NCBI GenBank assembly: GCA_021808985.1
Contig: JAKBAQ010000015.1
Coordinates: forward strand, 1-23,456
Source: Pseudomonadota bacterium
Lineage (GTDB): Bacteria > Pseudomonadota > Alphaproteobacteria > Acetobacterales > Acetobacteraceae
Length of the DNA stretch: 23,456 nt
Direction of reading: 5' to 3'
Shown: positions 8,809-15,290 of the stretch, in pieces
Position numbering within the stretch: the stretch's first letter is position 1
Layout of the letters: the number at the start of each line of letters is the position of its first letter
The notes under the pieces: generated by a model
Told to the model about the DNA's origin: nothing
Seen by the model: only the letters and a program-made list of their open reading frames with translations
Database searches by the model: none
Position numbers and translations under genes: made by a program

Positions 8809-9534
8809 CTAGAAAACGTCCTTGGCGGCGCGCAGGCGGCCGAGGCTGGCGGCGTCTGGCGCGCGCAGGAAGGGGTTGCAGGCGCGCTCGCTCGCCAGGG
8901 TGACGGGGATGGTGGCCTGCCCGGCGGCGCGCAGGCCATCAACCGCCGCCGCGCGGGCGCGCAGGGCTTCGTTCTGCGGGTCTACCGAGAGCGCGAAGCG
9001 GGCGTTGGACTGGGTGTATTCATGGCCGCAGCAGACCAGGGTCTCATCGGGCAGTGCTGCGAATTTTTGCAGCGAGGTGAACATGTCCTCCGCCGTGCCC
9101 TCGAACAGACGGCCGCAGCCAAGGCTGAAGAGCGTGTCGCCCGGGAGGAGGATGCCGCCATCGGCGATGTAATAGGCGATGTGGCCCAGCGTGTGGCCGG
9201 GCACGGCGATGACGCGCGCCTGTGCGGCGCCGAAATCAACAAGATCACCCTCGCGCACCGCGATATCGAGCTTCGGCAGCCGGTGTGAATCCGCCGCGTG
9301 GCCCACCACCAGCGGATGATAGCGCGCGGCCAGGGCTGGTACGCCGTCAATATGGTCAGGGTGGTGATGGGTGAGGAAGATATGGTCCAGCTTTCCGCCA
9401 GCCGCCTCCACCGCGGCGATGGCCGGTTCGGCGGCCGCGGGGTCAACGATGGCGAGCTTGCCGGTGGCCTGATCCCGCAGCAGCCATGAATAATTGTCAA
9501 CCAGCATGGGGATGCGCGTTGCCGTTACTGTCAC
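8809..9534 (-). CDS. gloB: Hydroxyacylglutathione hydrolase (glyoxalase II)
   Basis: The metallo-beta-lactamase-fold enzyme hydrolyses S-D-lactoylglutathione to D-lactate and glutathione in methylglyoxal detoxification. The metal site is shown by LTHHHPDHIDG, then VPGHTLGHIAYYI, and LPGDTLFSLGCGRLFEG with the bridging Asp. CGHEYTQSNARFAL and a late ACNPFLR segment complete the GloB-specific C-terminal domain. Two GTG starts are possible, 9543 and 9534. I chose 9534 because AAGGAG lies eight bases before it, while the same sequence abuts the 9543 codon. This gives 241 residues, slightly short for the family. It diverges from a methyltransferase gene and leads the sulfotransferase gene by three bases. 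Confidence 0.93.
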   Translation of the reverse strand: MTVTATRIPMLVDNYSWLLRDQATGKLAIVDPAAAEPAIAAVEAAGGKLDHIFLTHHHPDHIDGVPALAARYHPLVVGHAADSHRLPKLDIAVREGDLVDFGAAQARVIAVPGHTLGHIAYYIADGGILLPGDTLFSLGCGRLFEGTAEDMFTSLQKFAALPDETLVCCGHEYTQSNARFALSVDPQNEALRARAAAVDGLRAAGQATIPVTLASERACNPFLRAPDAASLGRLRAAKDVF

Positions 9535-9560
9535 CTGTGTCACTCCTTGGCGTTTGCGCG

Positions 9561-9568
9561 TATATATA
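9561..9568. promoter_or_regulatory. TATATATA palindrome, candidate shared -10 of divergent genes
   Basis: This AT octamer stands alone in GC-rich sequence midway in the 40-base gap between gloB (minus) and the methyltransferase gene (plus). It could act as a -10 element on either strand. On the plus strand the predicted start site would fall at or next to the ATG at 9575. No clear -35 was seen on either side, so this is inference. Confidence 0.35.
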
Positions 9569-9574
9569 GGGCCA

Positions 9575-10288
9575 ATGGCGACCGATACGCGAGATGCGGC
9601 CGGATTTTATGCCACCGCGCTGGGGCAGATGACAGCCGCCCTGCTGCGGCGGGAGTTGCTCGCGCTGTGGCCGGATTGCGCGGGTTTGTCAGTGCTCGGG
9701 CTGGGCCATACGGGGCCTTATCTGCATTTGTGGCGGGAGCAGGCGCGGCGCTGTATCGCGGTATCGCCACCGCAGCTGGGGCTGAGCCCTTGGCCGGCGG
9801 GGCGGGCGAACCTGGCATGCAGCGCCGAGGAGGATGCCCTGCCCTTCCCCGACCTGATATTCGACCGGATACTGCTTGTGCATGGGCTGGAACAGGCCGG
9901 CAATGCGCGGCGCTGCCTGCGCGAGGTGTGGCGGCTGCTGAAGGATGACGGGCAGCTGATTATCGTGGCGCCCAACCGGCGCGGGCTTTGGGCCTATGCG
10001 GAGACCACGCCCTTTGGCCATGGGCAGCCATATTCGCAGGCGCAGATCACCCGGCTGCTGGAGGGGTTGTTTTTCCGGGTTGAAAAAGAGGAGACCTGCC
10101 TGTTCGCCCCGCCGCTGAACTGGGGGCCGGCGCTGCGGGTTTTTAATTTGTGCGAGCGCGCGGGGGGGCTGCTGGCGCCGCAATTCGCGGGGCTGCATAT
10201 CGTGACGGCGAGCAAGGATTTGCATGGGCTGATGCCGGCGCGCCAGCGGGCCGCCGGGCGCAGGGTGCTGGTGGATGCCGGGCGCTGA
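9575..10288 (+). CDS. Class I SAM-dependent methyltransferase (Methyltransf_11-like)
   Basis: The 237-residue protein has the layout of a class I methyltransferase. A degenerate motif I reads SVLGLGHTGPYL. The acidic/aromatic stretch EEDALPFPDLIFDRILLVHG follows, then LREVWRLLKDDGQLIIVAPN and RRGLWAYAETTPFGHGQPYS. This last segment and the position opposite gloB are typical of a conserved alphaproteobacterial family whose substrate is not known to me. The missing DxGxGxG in motif I appears to be a property of this family, not damage. ATG 9575 was chosen because the upstream frame crosses into gloB. The gene ends 21 bases before the convergent small membrane protein gene. Confidence 0.82.
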   Translation: MATDTRDAAGFYATALGQMTAALLRRELLALWPDCAGLSVLGLGHTGPYLHLWREQARRCIAVSPPQLGLSPWPAGRANLACSAEEDALPFPDLIFDRILLVHGLEQAGNARRCLREVWRLLKDDGQLIIVAPNRRGLWAYAETTPFGHGQPYSQAQITRLLEGLFFRVEKEETCLFAPPLNWGPALRVFNLCERAGGLLAPQFAGLHIVTASKDLHGLMPARQRAAGRRVLVDAGR

Positions 10289-10309
10289 CCCGCGGGAGCG
10301 CCAAGCAGG

Positions 10310-10633
10310 TTAGGGCGAAAGCGCGGATTGCAGCGGGTGAATTACCGGCAGGCCGTTGGGGTTTGCCGAGTTTAAACCCGGCAGAACCCGTTGCAGCAGC
10401 AGCAGCACCAGGGCCAGCACCAGCACCCAGCCCATGAACCCGCCCAGCCAGCGCAGCGCGAACACGGAGCCCACCACCAGAATGAACAGGAAAACATAAA
10501 GCTGGTAATGCGGGGGTATGCCCATGCCCGAGAGGAGATTGGACGCGACATCGTTGACCTGGCCGGCGCAGTAGAACACGGCCTCGACAAATGAAAAAAT
10601 GCTGTTCAGAACGGACTGAAACGTATTACCCAC
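10310..10633 (-). CDS. Small membrane protein, 107 residues, function unknown
   Basis: I do not recognise the family. The product has a moderately hydrophobic N-terminal part (SIFSFVEAVFYCAGQVNDVA). Two clear membrane stretches follow, around residues 44-62 (LYVFLFILVVGSVFALRWLG) and 65-84 (GFMGWVLVLALVLLLLQRVL). A short polar tail ends the protein. A GTG start at 10633 is supported by GGGAGG six bases upstream on the minus strand, the strongest Shine-Dalgarno in this area. It lies 57 bases downstream of the MFS gene on the same strand, so both may share a transcript. A TATAGT on the minus strand in that gap could also give it its own promoter. The opposite strand holds a glutamine-rich shadow frame. 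Confidence 0.68.
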   Translation of the reverse strand: MGNTFQSVLNSIFSFVEAVFYCAGQVNDVASNLLSGMGIPPHYQLYVFLFILVVGSVFALRWLGGFMGWVLVLALVLLLLQRVLPGLNSANPNGLPVIHPLQSALSP

Positions 10634-10690
10634 TGTGGGCCTCCCGCGCCGGACTATAACGCAACAATCCAGAATCTCCAGAAATTTCAG

Positions 10691-11926
10691 CTATTCCAGG
10701 CGCTCCACGTCGCGCAGGGCGGGGAACAGCTTCATCCACAGCAGCGCCACCAGAACGGTGCCGACGCCACCCAGCGCCGCCGCGGGGACAGCGCCGAGCA
10801 GGGCGGCGGTTATCCCGCTCTCAAACTCGCCCAGCAGGTTGGAGGCGTTGATGAACAGATAATTCACCGCCCCGACCCGGCCGCGCATGTCGTCAGGGGT
10901 GGCCAGCTGCACCAGAGAGAGGCGGATGATGACGCTGATGGTGTCGGCCGCTCCCATCGCCGCCAGGGCGAGCAGGGAAAAGGCAAGCCGGCGCGAGAGC
11001 GCGAAGGCCACGGTGGCGAGCCCGAACATGATGACCGCCTGAAACATGCGCATGCCGACGCGCCGGGTGATGGGAAAGCGGGCGAGGAATGCTGTCATGC
11101 ACAGAGCGCCCACCGCCGGCGCGGCGCGCAGCACGCCAAGCCCCCAGGGGCCGGTGTGCAGAATGTCATGCGCGTAAATCGGCAGCAGGGCGGTGGCGCC
11201 GCCGAGCAGAACGGCGAAGAGGTCCAGCGAGATGGTGCCCAGAATCGCGGGATTGCGCCGCACGAACCCCACGCCCGCGAATACCGCCCGGAAATCAGGC
11301 GGGGTTTTGGCTTCCACCTTGCGCTCCAGCTGGATTGTGCCGTTGAGCGTGCCGCTGAGCAGCCAGCATAGCGCCATGACGCTGTAAGGCACGCCGGGGC
11401 CGAAGGCGTAGAGCAAGCCGCCCAGCGCCGGCCCGGCGACCGCGGCCATCTGGAATACTCCGGTGGTGAGCGCCGTGGCTTTTTGCAGCAGACCGGCGGG
11501 CACCACGCCGGGCAGCAGCGCGCTGACGGCCGGACTCTCGAACGAGCGCGCAGCACCCAGCACCGCCACGGCGACAAAAATCTCCGGCACGCGCAGCCAG
11601 CCGGCGAGGCTGCCCCAGGCCAGCACCGCCGCCATCAGGCCCTCGATGCTCTGGCAGATCTGCGCCACGCGCCGGCGCTCGTATTTATCAGCCGCGTGGC
11701 CGCCGACAAATGACAGGCCGGCCAGCGCCACGAACTGCACCAGCCCGACCATGCCCAGGGCGAAGGCGCTGTGGGTGAGCGCGTAAACCTGCCAGCCGAC
11801 CGCGACGGTTGCGATCTGGTATGCGAAGCCGGACATGCCGCGCGCCATGAAGAACAGGCGGAACGGTTTATGGCGCAGCAGCGCCGCCGCCTTGGGGGAT
11901 GGCATGGTGATGGGGCCGGTGCTCAT
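10691..11926 (-). CDS. MFS transporter, EntS/MFS_3-like exporter
   Basis: The roughly 411-residue protein is a major facilitator with about 12 membrane segments. FRLFFMARGMSGFAYQIATV, VGWQVYALTHSAFALGMVGL and GGHAADKYERRRV resemble the MFS_3 group (enterobactin exporter EntS and relatives). The last has the loop 2-3 motif with its basic residues. LGAARSFESPAVSALLPGVV and the late VQLATPDDMRGRVGAVNYLF are also typical of that group. The substrate is unknown. The frame is open to 12013, but the extra 29 residues are polar and GC-driven and approach the asd promoter region. Start 11926 (MSTGPITMPSP) was preferred, with 11905 as an alternative. No siderophore genes are near. It diverges from asd. 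Confidence 0.85.
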   Translation of the reverse strand: MSTGPITMPSPKAAALLRHKPFRLFFMARGMSGFAYQIATVAVGWQVYALTHSAFALGMVGLVQFVALAGLSFVGGHAADKYERRRVAQICQSIEGLMAAVLAWGSLAGWLRVPEIFVAVAVLGAARSFESPAVSALLPGVVPAGLLQKATALTTGVFQMAAVAGPALGGLLYAFGPGVPYSVMALCWLLSGTLNGTIQLERKVEAKTPPDFRAVFAGVGFVRRNPAILGTISLDLFAVLLGGATALLPIYAHDILHTGPWGLGVLRAAPAVGALCMTAFLARFPITRRVGMRMFQAVIMFGLATVAFALSRRLAFSLLALAAMGAADTISVIIRLSLVQLATPDDMRGRVGAVNYLFINASNLLGEFESGITAALLGAVPAAALGGVGTVLVALLWMKLFPALRDVERLE

Positions 11927-12036
11927 GCCGCTGGCTATGCCAGAGCCATAAGGGAGCCGCAAACCAGCCCCTGCCTTGCGTTGACCCCCCTTTGGCCTTA
12001 CTTCACCGTTCACTTTTTAATTTGGAGTTTGGTGCG

Positions 12037-13068
12037 ATGTCTTTCAGGGTTGCGGTTGTTGGTGCCACCGGTGCGGTCGGGCGCGAAATCCTCAAGACCC
12101 TTGCCGAGCGGAATTTCCCGGTCTCCGAGGTTGCCGCCTTGGCTTCGGGCCGTTCCGCCGGAACGCAGGTTTCCTTCGGGGAGGACAAGATCCTCACCGT
12201 GAAGAATCTCGAGACGTTCGACTTCACCGGCTGGGATATCGGCCTGTTTTCGCCGGGGGCTTCGATCTCGGCCATCCACGCGCCGCGCGCGGGGGCGGCT
12301 GGGTGCGTTGTGATCGACAATACATCGCAGTTCCGCATGGACCCGGATGTGCCGCTGGTGGTGCCGGAGGTGAATCCGGATGCGATCACGCAGTTCCGCA
12401 AGCGCAATATCATCGCCAACCCCAACTGCTCGACCATTCAGATGGTCGTGGCGCTCAAGCCCCTGCATGAGCAGTTCAAGATCAGGCGCGTCGTGGTTTC
12501 CACCTATCAGTCGGTTTCCGGCGCGGGGAAGGAGGGCATGGATGAGCTGCTGGCAAATACCAAGGTGCATTATGTGCATGACCGGAACCCGCCGCAGGTG
12601 TTCCAGAAGGACATCGCCTTCAATGTCATCCCGCAGATCGACGTGTTCATGGATGACGGCGCGACCAAGGAAGAGTGGAAGATGACGGTCGAGACCAAGA
12701 AGATTCTCGACCCGGCGATCCAGGTTATCGCCACCTGCGTGCGCGTGCCGGTGTTCATCGGCCATTCGGAGGCCGTGTATGTCGAGTTCGAGAATCCGGT
12801 GAGCGTGAGTGAGGCCAGGGCGGCGCTGCGCGGCGCGCCCGGCGTGGAGGTGCATGACCAGCGTGTCGATGGCGGGTATATCACGCCGATTGAATGCAAG
12901 GGCGAGGATGCGGTGTTCGTCTCGCGCATCCGCAAGGACCCGACCGTGCCCAATGGGCTGGCTTTCTGGTGCGTCTCGGACAATCTGCGCAAGGGCGCGG
13001 CGCTGAATGCCGTGCAGATCGCGGAGATGCTGGTCGCGAAAAAACTGCTGCCCAGCCAGGCGGGCTGA
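12037..13068 (+). CDS. asd: Aspartate-semialdehyde dehydrogenase
   Basis: The 343-residue enzyme makes aspartate semialdehyde from aspartyl phosphate with NADPH. This is the branch-point step to lysine, diaminopimelate, threonine and methionine. The NADP-binding N-terminus reads VAVVGATGAVGREIL. The nucleophile is Cys131 in NPNCSTIQMV. The phosphate/substrate stretch is STYQSVSGAGKEGMDEL, and the acid/base residue is His243 in VPVFIGHSEAVYVEFEN. The family is complete and of normal length. ATG 12037 is where homologues begin, and a GGAG lies nine to ten bases upstream. The gene stands alone facing away from the MFS exporter. A strong hairpin follows before the glutathione transferase gene. 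Confidence 0.97.
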   Translation: MSFRVAVVGATGAVGREILKTLAERNFPVSEVAALASGRSAGTQVSFGEDKILTVKNLETFDFTGWDIGLFSPGASISAIHAPRAGAAGCVVIDNTSQFRMDPDVPLVVPEVNPDAITQFRKRNIIANPNCSTIQMVVALKPLHEQFKIRRVVVSTYQSVSGAGKEGMDELLANTKVHYVHDRNPPQVFQKDIAFNVIPQIDVFMDDGATKEEWKMTVETKKILDPAIQVIATCVRVPVFIGHSEAVYVEFENPVSVSEARAALRGAPGVEVHDQRVDGGYITPIECKGEDAVFVSRIRKDPTVPNGLAFWCVSDNLRKGAALNAVQIAEMLVAKKLLPSQAG

Positions 13069-13077
13069 AACCCGGCG

Positions 13078-13102
13078 CGCGCGGCAATGGCGTTGCCGCG
13101 CG
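13078..13102 (+). terminator. Strong hairpin after asd, possible weak terminator
   Basis: CGCGCGGCAA and TTGCCGCGCG are perfect ten-base arms around a five-base loop, ten bases after the asd stop. Only a short GTTTG follows several bases later, so termination would be partial at best. It may instead protect the asd 3' end from exonucleases. Confidence 0.45.
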
Positions 13103-13149
13103 GCCCCGTTTGGGATTAGGCTGCGGCAAATCTCGCGGGGGAGACGGAC

Positions 13150-13770
13150 ATGAGCCTGATACTCTATACCAACCCGATGTCACGCGGGCGGATGGTGCGA
13201 TGGGCGCTGGAGGAGATCGGCCAGCCTTATGAGACGCAGATCATCCATTACGGGCCGCCGATGAAGACGCCGGAATATCTGGCGATAAACCCGATGGGCA
13301 AGGTTCCCGCCCTGCGCCATGGCGAGGCGATCATCACCGAGACGGCGGCCATTCTGGCGTATCTGGCCGATGCCTTCCCCGCCGCCGGCCTGGCGCCGCC
13401 GCCGGGCTCGGCCCTGCGCGGCGCTTATTACCGCTGGCTGTTCTTCGGCGCGGGGTGTTTTGAGCCGGCCGTGCTCAACCATAATCTGGGGGTGAGCATT
13501 CCGCCGGAGCGCGCGGGCATGGTGGGCTATGGCAGTTTTGAGGCCGTGATGAATGTGACCGAGGCGGCGGTCTCCAGATCGACCTATATTCTGGGGGAAG
13601 AGTTTTCCGCCGCGGATATTTATCTGGGCGCGCAGATCGGCTTTGGCTTGCGGTTCGATTCCATCGCCAGGCGGCCGGCGTTCGAGGCTTATTGGGGCCG
13701 GTTGCAGCACCGGCCGGCTTATCAGCGGGCCAACGAAACCGACGACAAGCTGCTGGCCACGCACCCATAG
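13150..13770 (+). CDS. Glutathione S-transferase family protein
   Basis: The 206-residue protein has the two-domain GST layout. The thioredoxin-like N-terminal domain (about 1-80) begins SLILYTNPMSRGRMVRWALE and contains NPMGKVPALRHGE with the cis-Pro. It also has ITETAAILAYLAD, where glutathione gamma-glutamyl contacts are made. The helical C-terminal domain includes YILGEEFSAADIYLGAQIGF, the N-capping motif. A serine near residue 11 is the likely activating residue. The substrate is unknown: detoxification or peroxide reduction is a family-level inference. GGGGGAGA precedes the ATG at suitable distance. A clean intrinsic terminator follows directly, so the unit ends here. Either its own promoter or read-through from asd across the hairpin drives it. 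Confidence 0.9.
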   Translation: MSLILYTNPMSRGRMVRWALEEIGQPYETQIIHYGPPMKTPEYLAINPMGKVPALRHGEAIITETAAILAYLADAFPAAGLAPPPGSALRGAYYRWLFFGAGCFEPAVLNHNLGVSIPPERAGMVGYGSFEAVMNVTEAAVSRSTYILGEEFSAADIYLGAQIGFGLRFDSIARRPAFEAYWGRLQHRPAYQRANETDDKLLATHP

Positions 13771-13778
13771 GACTGGCG

Positions 13779-13802
13779 CCGCTCCGGCGGGAGCGGTTTT
13801 TT
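13779..13802 (+). terminator. Intrinsic terminator of the GST gene
   Basis: CCGCTCC (13779-13785) and GGAGCGG (13790-13796) are perfect seven-base arms with a GGCG loop. Six T residues follow at once (13797-13802). This is a textbook Rho-independent terminator nine bases after the GST stop codon. Confidence 0.9.
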
Positions 13803-13861
13803 GCCGGGCAGGCGGACCGGGAGATGATGGCACGGCTGCGGCCAGATTAAACACATCCTTA

Positions 13862-13889
13862 ATGACCATGGGCATAAACCCCTGGTCAT
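13862..13889. promoter_or_regulatory. Inverted repeat at the antitoxin start, probable autoregulatory operator
   Basis: ATGACCATGGG and CCCCTGGTCAT form eleven-base arms with one mismatch around CATAAA, ending one base before the antitoxin ATG. Antitoxins of this kind usually bind such dyads at their own promoter. The dyad occupies the place where a Shine-Dalgarno should be, and none is visible. CATAAA could be a -10, which would make the message leaderless. Confidence 0.6.
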
Positions 13890-13890
13890 C

Positions 13891-14094
13891 ATGAATAAAA
13901 TCTCGAAATCCCAGTTCAAGCCGCATGCCCTGGCGTTTTTCCGCGAGGTGGAGGCCACTGGCCGGCCGCTCATCATCACCGATAACGGTGTGCCGACGCT
14001 GGAGATACGCCCCTATGCGCCGCCGCGCGCCAACCCGCTGGAGGGGCTGCGCGGGTCTGTGCTGTTTTTCATGCCGCCGGAGGAGACGGAGTGA
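13891..14094 (+). CDS. Type II antitoxin, Phd/YefM-like, partner of the PIN toxin
   Basis: The 67-residue protein has the plan of Phd/YefM antitoxins. An N-terminal DNA-binding half (ISKSQFKPHALAFFREVEAT) is followed by GRPLIITDNGVPTLEIRPY, the strand pair typical of this fold. A short acidic C-terminal tail (LEGLRGSVLFFMPPEETE) would wrap the toxin. Its stop overlaps the GTG start of the PIN toxin, the standard coupling of antitoxin and toxin. An inverted repeat right before the start codon is the likely operator. The start is reliable because the dyad lies immediately upstream and no longer frame is seen. Because the toxin partner looks catalytically impaired, this antitoxin may now act only as a repressor or be on the way to loss. 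Confidence 0.88.
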   Translation: MNKISKSQFKPHALAFFREVEATGRPLIITDNGVPTLEIRPYAPPRANPLEGLRGSVLFFMPPEETE

Positions 14095-14486
14095 TCCTGC
14101 TTGATACCAACAGCCTGATCTGGTGGGTGAACCGCCATGCGGAGCTGTCGGTGGCGGCGCTGGCGGCCATTGAGGGCGAGCGGCCGGGCGGTGAGATTCT
14201 GATTTCCGCGATTACCGCCTGGGAAGTGGCGGAACTGGCGCAGGCCGGCAGGCTGGGGCTGCGGATGGAGCCCACCGTGTGGCTGGCGCAGATCGGCGCG
14301 CTGGCGGAGGTGCGGTATGTCGCCGTGAACAACGAGATCGCCGTGCGGGCGGCAACCCTGCCCGCACCGGCGCCGAACGGCGTGATTGCGCGCATTCTCG
14401 CCGCCACCGCGCGCCAATATGGCTGCCCGCTGGTTACCGGCAGCGCCAGGCTGCGGGCCTACGCCCATATCCGCGCCATCTGGTAG
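14091..14486 (+). CDS. PIN-domain (VapC-like) toxin with altered active site
   Basis: The 131-residue protein has the PIN ribonuclease fold. MILLDTNSLIWWV carries Asp5. AITAWEVAELAQAGRL carries Glu45, both as in VapC toxins that cut tRNA or rRNA with Mg2+. The third and fourth acids are not there. Where relatives have a DRIIAATA-like stretch, this protein reads ARILAATA (Ala100). Where they have LVTxD, it reads LVTGSARLRAY (Ser118). The fold otherwise looks intact, and the frame is open and of normal length. GTG 14091 is preceded by GGAGGAG and overlaps the antitoxin stop. Either activity is lost or weak, or metal binding is unusual. Alignment was by eye. Confidence 0.88.
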   Translation: MILLDTNSLIWWVNRHAELSVAALAAIEGERPGGEILISAITAWEVAELAQAGRLGLRMEPTVWLAQIGALAEVRYVAVNNEIAVRAATLPAPAPNGVIARILAATARQYGCPLVTGSARLRAYAHIRAIW

Positions 14487-14512
14487 CCATGGTCATGCAC
14501 GGGTGAGCATGG

Positions 14513-14860
14513 TCAGGCCACCCCGGTCAGCCCCATATTCGCGAAGACCTGCTCGCTGACCTGCCGCCGCGCCGCGCCCAGCAGGGCGCCGATGATTTCG
14601 GCTTCGCGCCCTTCCACGGTCATCATCTTGGCGGTGCGCACCACCGAGGGCACGCCGAGGCCCGCCGCCATCATGTCTCCCACCTCGATATCGCCGGGCC
14701 AGCCGCGGTTTTTCATGCTGGTGATCATCAGCACCCAGAGCAGGCCGTGGTTTTTGAAAATATCCCCGGCGACGATCACCAAAGCGGGCCGGTGCTCACG
14801 CGCGGGCCTGCTCCCCGCCGGGTAGGGGATTCGCACGATATCCCAGCGTTTAAAGCCCAT
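14513..14860 (-). CDS. PemK/MazF-family toxin
   Basis: The 115-residue protein resembles PemK/MazF endoribonucleases, which cleave mRNA at short sequences. It begins GFKRWDIVRIPYP and continues REHRPALVIVAGD, with Arg24 where the family has its catalytic Arg. WVLMITSMKNRGWPGDIEV follows, with Thr47/Ser48 at the usual second position, then AAGLGVPSVVRTAKMMTVE. Length and motif order are normal, so activity is plausible. The start at 14860 lies 11 bases inside the antitoxin gene, with AGAGG eight bases upstream. It converges with the PIN toxin gene, 26 bases separating their ends. Confidence 0.88.
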   Translation of the reverse strand: MGFKRWDIVRIPYPAGSRPAREHRPALVIVAGDIFKNHGLLWVLMITSMKNRGWPGDIEVGDMMAAGLGVPSVVRTAKMMTVEGREAEIIGALLGAARRQVSEQVFANMGLTGVA

Positions 14861-15071
14861 AGAACGACCTCTTATCCGCCTCGCTCTCCCATTCGTTGAA
14901 CACGGCCATCTCAGCCATGGCGCCGGGCTGCGGAGCGAAGGGCTTGCAGAGCACCACACGCTCGCCCTCCAGCACGAAACCGAGCAGATCGCCGCTTTTC
15001 AGCCCCAGATGGTGGCGCACGGCCTGGGGGATGGTGGTTTGTGATTTAGAGGTCAGCTTGCTGGTGATCAT
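14850..15071 (-). CDS. AbrB/SpoVT (MazE/PemI-like) antitoxin
   Basis: The 73-residue protein begins MITSKLTSKSQTTIPQAVRH, followed by HLGLKSGDLLGFVLEGERVV. This is the swapped-hairpin DNA-binding domain of AbrB-type antitoxins. The C-terminal half, with FAPQPGAMAEMAVFNEWESE and an acidic EADKRSFYGL end, fits the toxin-binding tail of PemI/MazE relatives. It overlaps the PemK toxin gene by 11 bases, so the pair is an operon. GGAGG seven bases before the ATG is the ribosome binding site. A leader hairpin on the mRNA pairs this site with a CCTCCG further upstream. The AT-rich repeat block beyond may hold its promoter and operators. Family membership is clear; autoregulation is inferred. Confidence 0.9.
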   Translation of the reverse strand: MITSKLTSKSQTTIPQAVRHHLGLKSGDLLGFVLEGERVVLCKPFAPQPGAMAEMAVFNEWESEADKRSFYGL

Positions 15072-15078
15072 GTTTCAG

Positions 15079-15117
15079 CCTCCGTAAAATGCCCGAGTCG
15101 CGGCATTTGTGCGGAGG
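15079..15117 (-). promoter_or_regulatory. Leader hairpin sequestering the antitoxin ribosome binding site
   Basis: On the plus strand CCTCCG (15079-15084) and AAATGCC (15087-15093) are answered by GGCATTT (15102-15108) and CGGAGG (15112-15117). The result is a 6 + 7 bp stem with a small internal loop and an eight-base loop. In the minus-strand mRNA the CGGAGG ribosome binding site forms one arm. The dyad could equally be a DNA operator for the AbrB antitoxin. Confidence 0.55.
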
Positions 15118-15120
15118 TTT

Positions 15121-15290
15121 TATTTATATCTGGTAAAATTCCTTACTTTTTCAGGCGGAAATTACGGAATGTTCCGGGATTTCCGGAAAATCCTTGCTTT
15201 GAAGGAAAATCCTTACCGGGTAAGGAAAAAAATTGCCTGGTAAGGCGTTTCCTTGATGTAAGGATTATCCTGGATTTGGTAAGGAATTTT
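15121..15290. repeat. AT-rich block with GTAAGG repeat array and GGA/TCC dyads
   Basis: By hand count 64 of 170 bases are G or C, against strongly GC-rich flanks. GTAAGG occurs at 15220, 15240, 15258 and 15279, spaced 20, 18 and 21 bases. Inverted CCTTAC occurs at 15141 and 15211, and CCTTGC at 15192. Dyads include AAGGA-AAA-TCCTT (15202-15214), CCTTACCGGGTAAGG (15211-15225) and AGGATTATCCT (15261-15271). Spacing near two helical turns suggests a protein-binding array, perhaps for the AbrB antitoxin just downstream. A decayed mobile element is an alternative. No ORF with coding character was seen in 15072-15264. Confidence 0.65.

Noticed and set aside
8068..9288. 406-residue plus-strand frame over the sulfotransferase and gloB genes
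   Set aside because: It spans the antisense of two clear genes and has no start context or recognisable motif.
14513..14959. Longer start for the PemK toxin at 14959
   Set aside because: The extra N-terminal residues are Ser/Arg/Pro-rich antisense-like sequence from the antitoxin gene's alternate frame. The family begins at MGFKRWDIV, 14860.
15132..15290. CRISPR array or plasmid-type iterons
   Set aside because: The repeat unit is only six bases with 12-15 base gaps, there are no spacers of CRISPR length, and no cas, rep or par gene is near. A regulatory array or element scar fits better.
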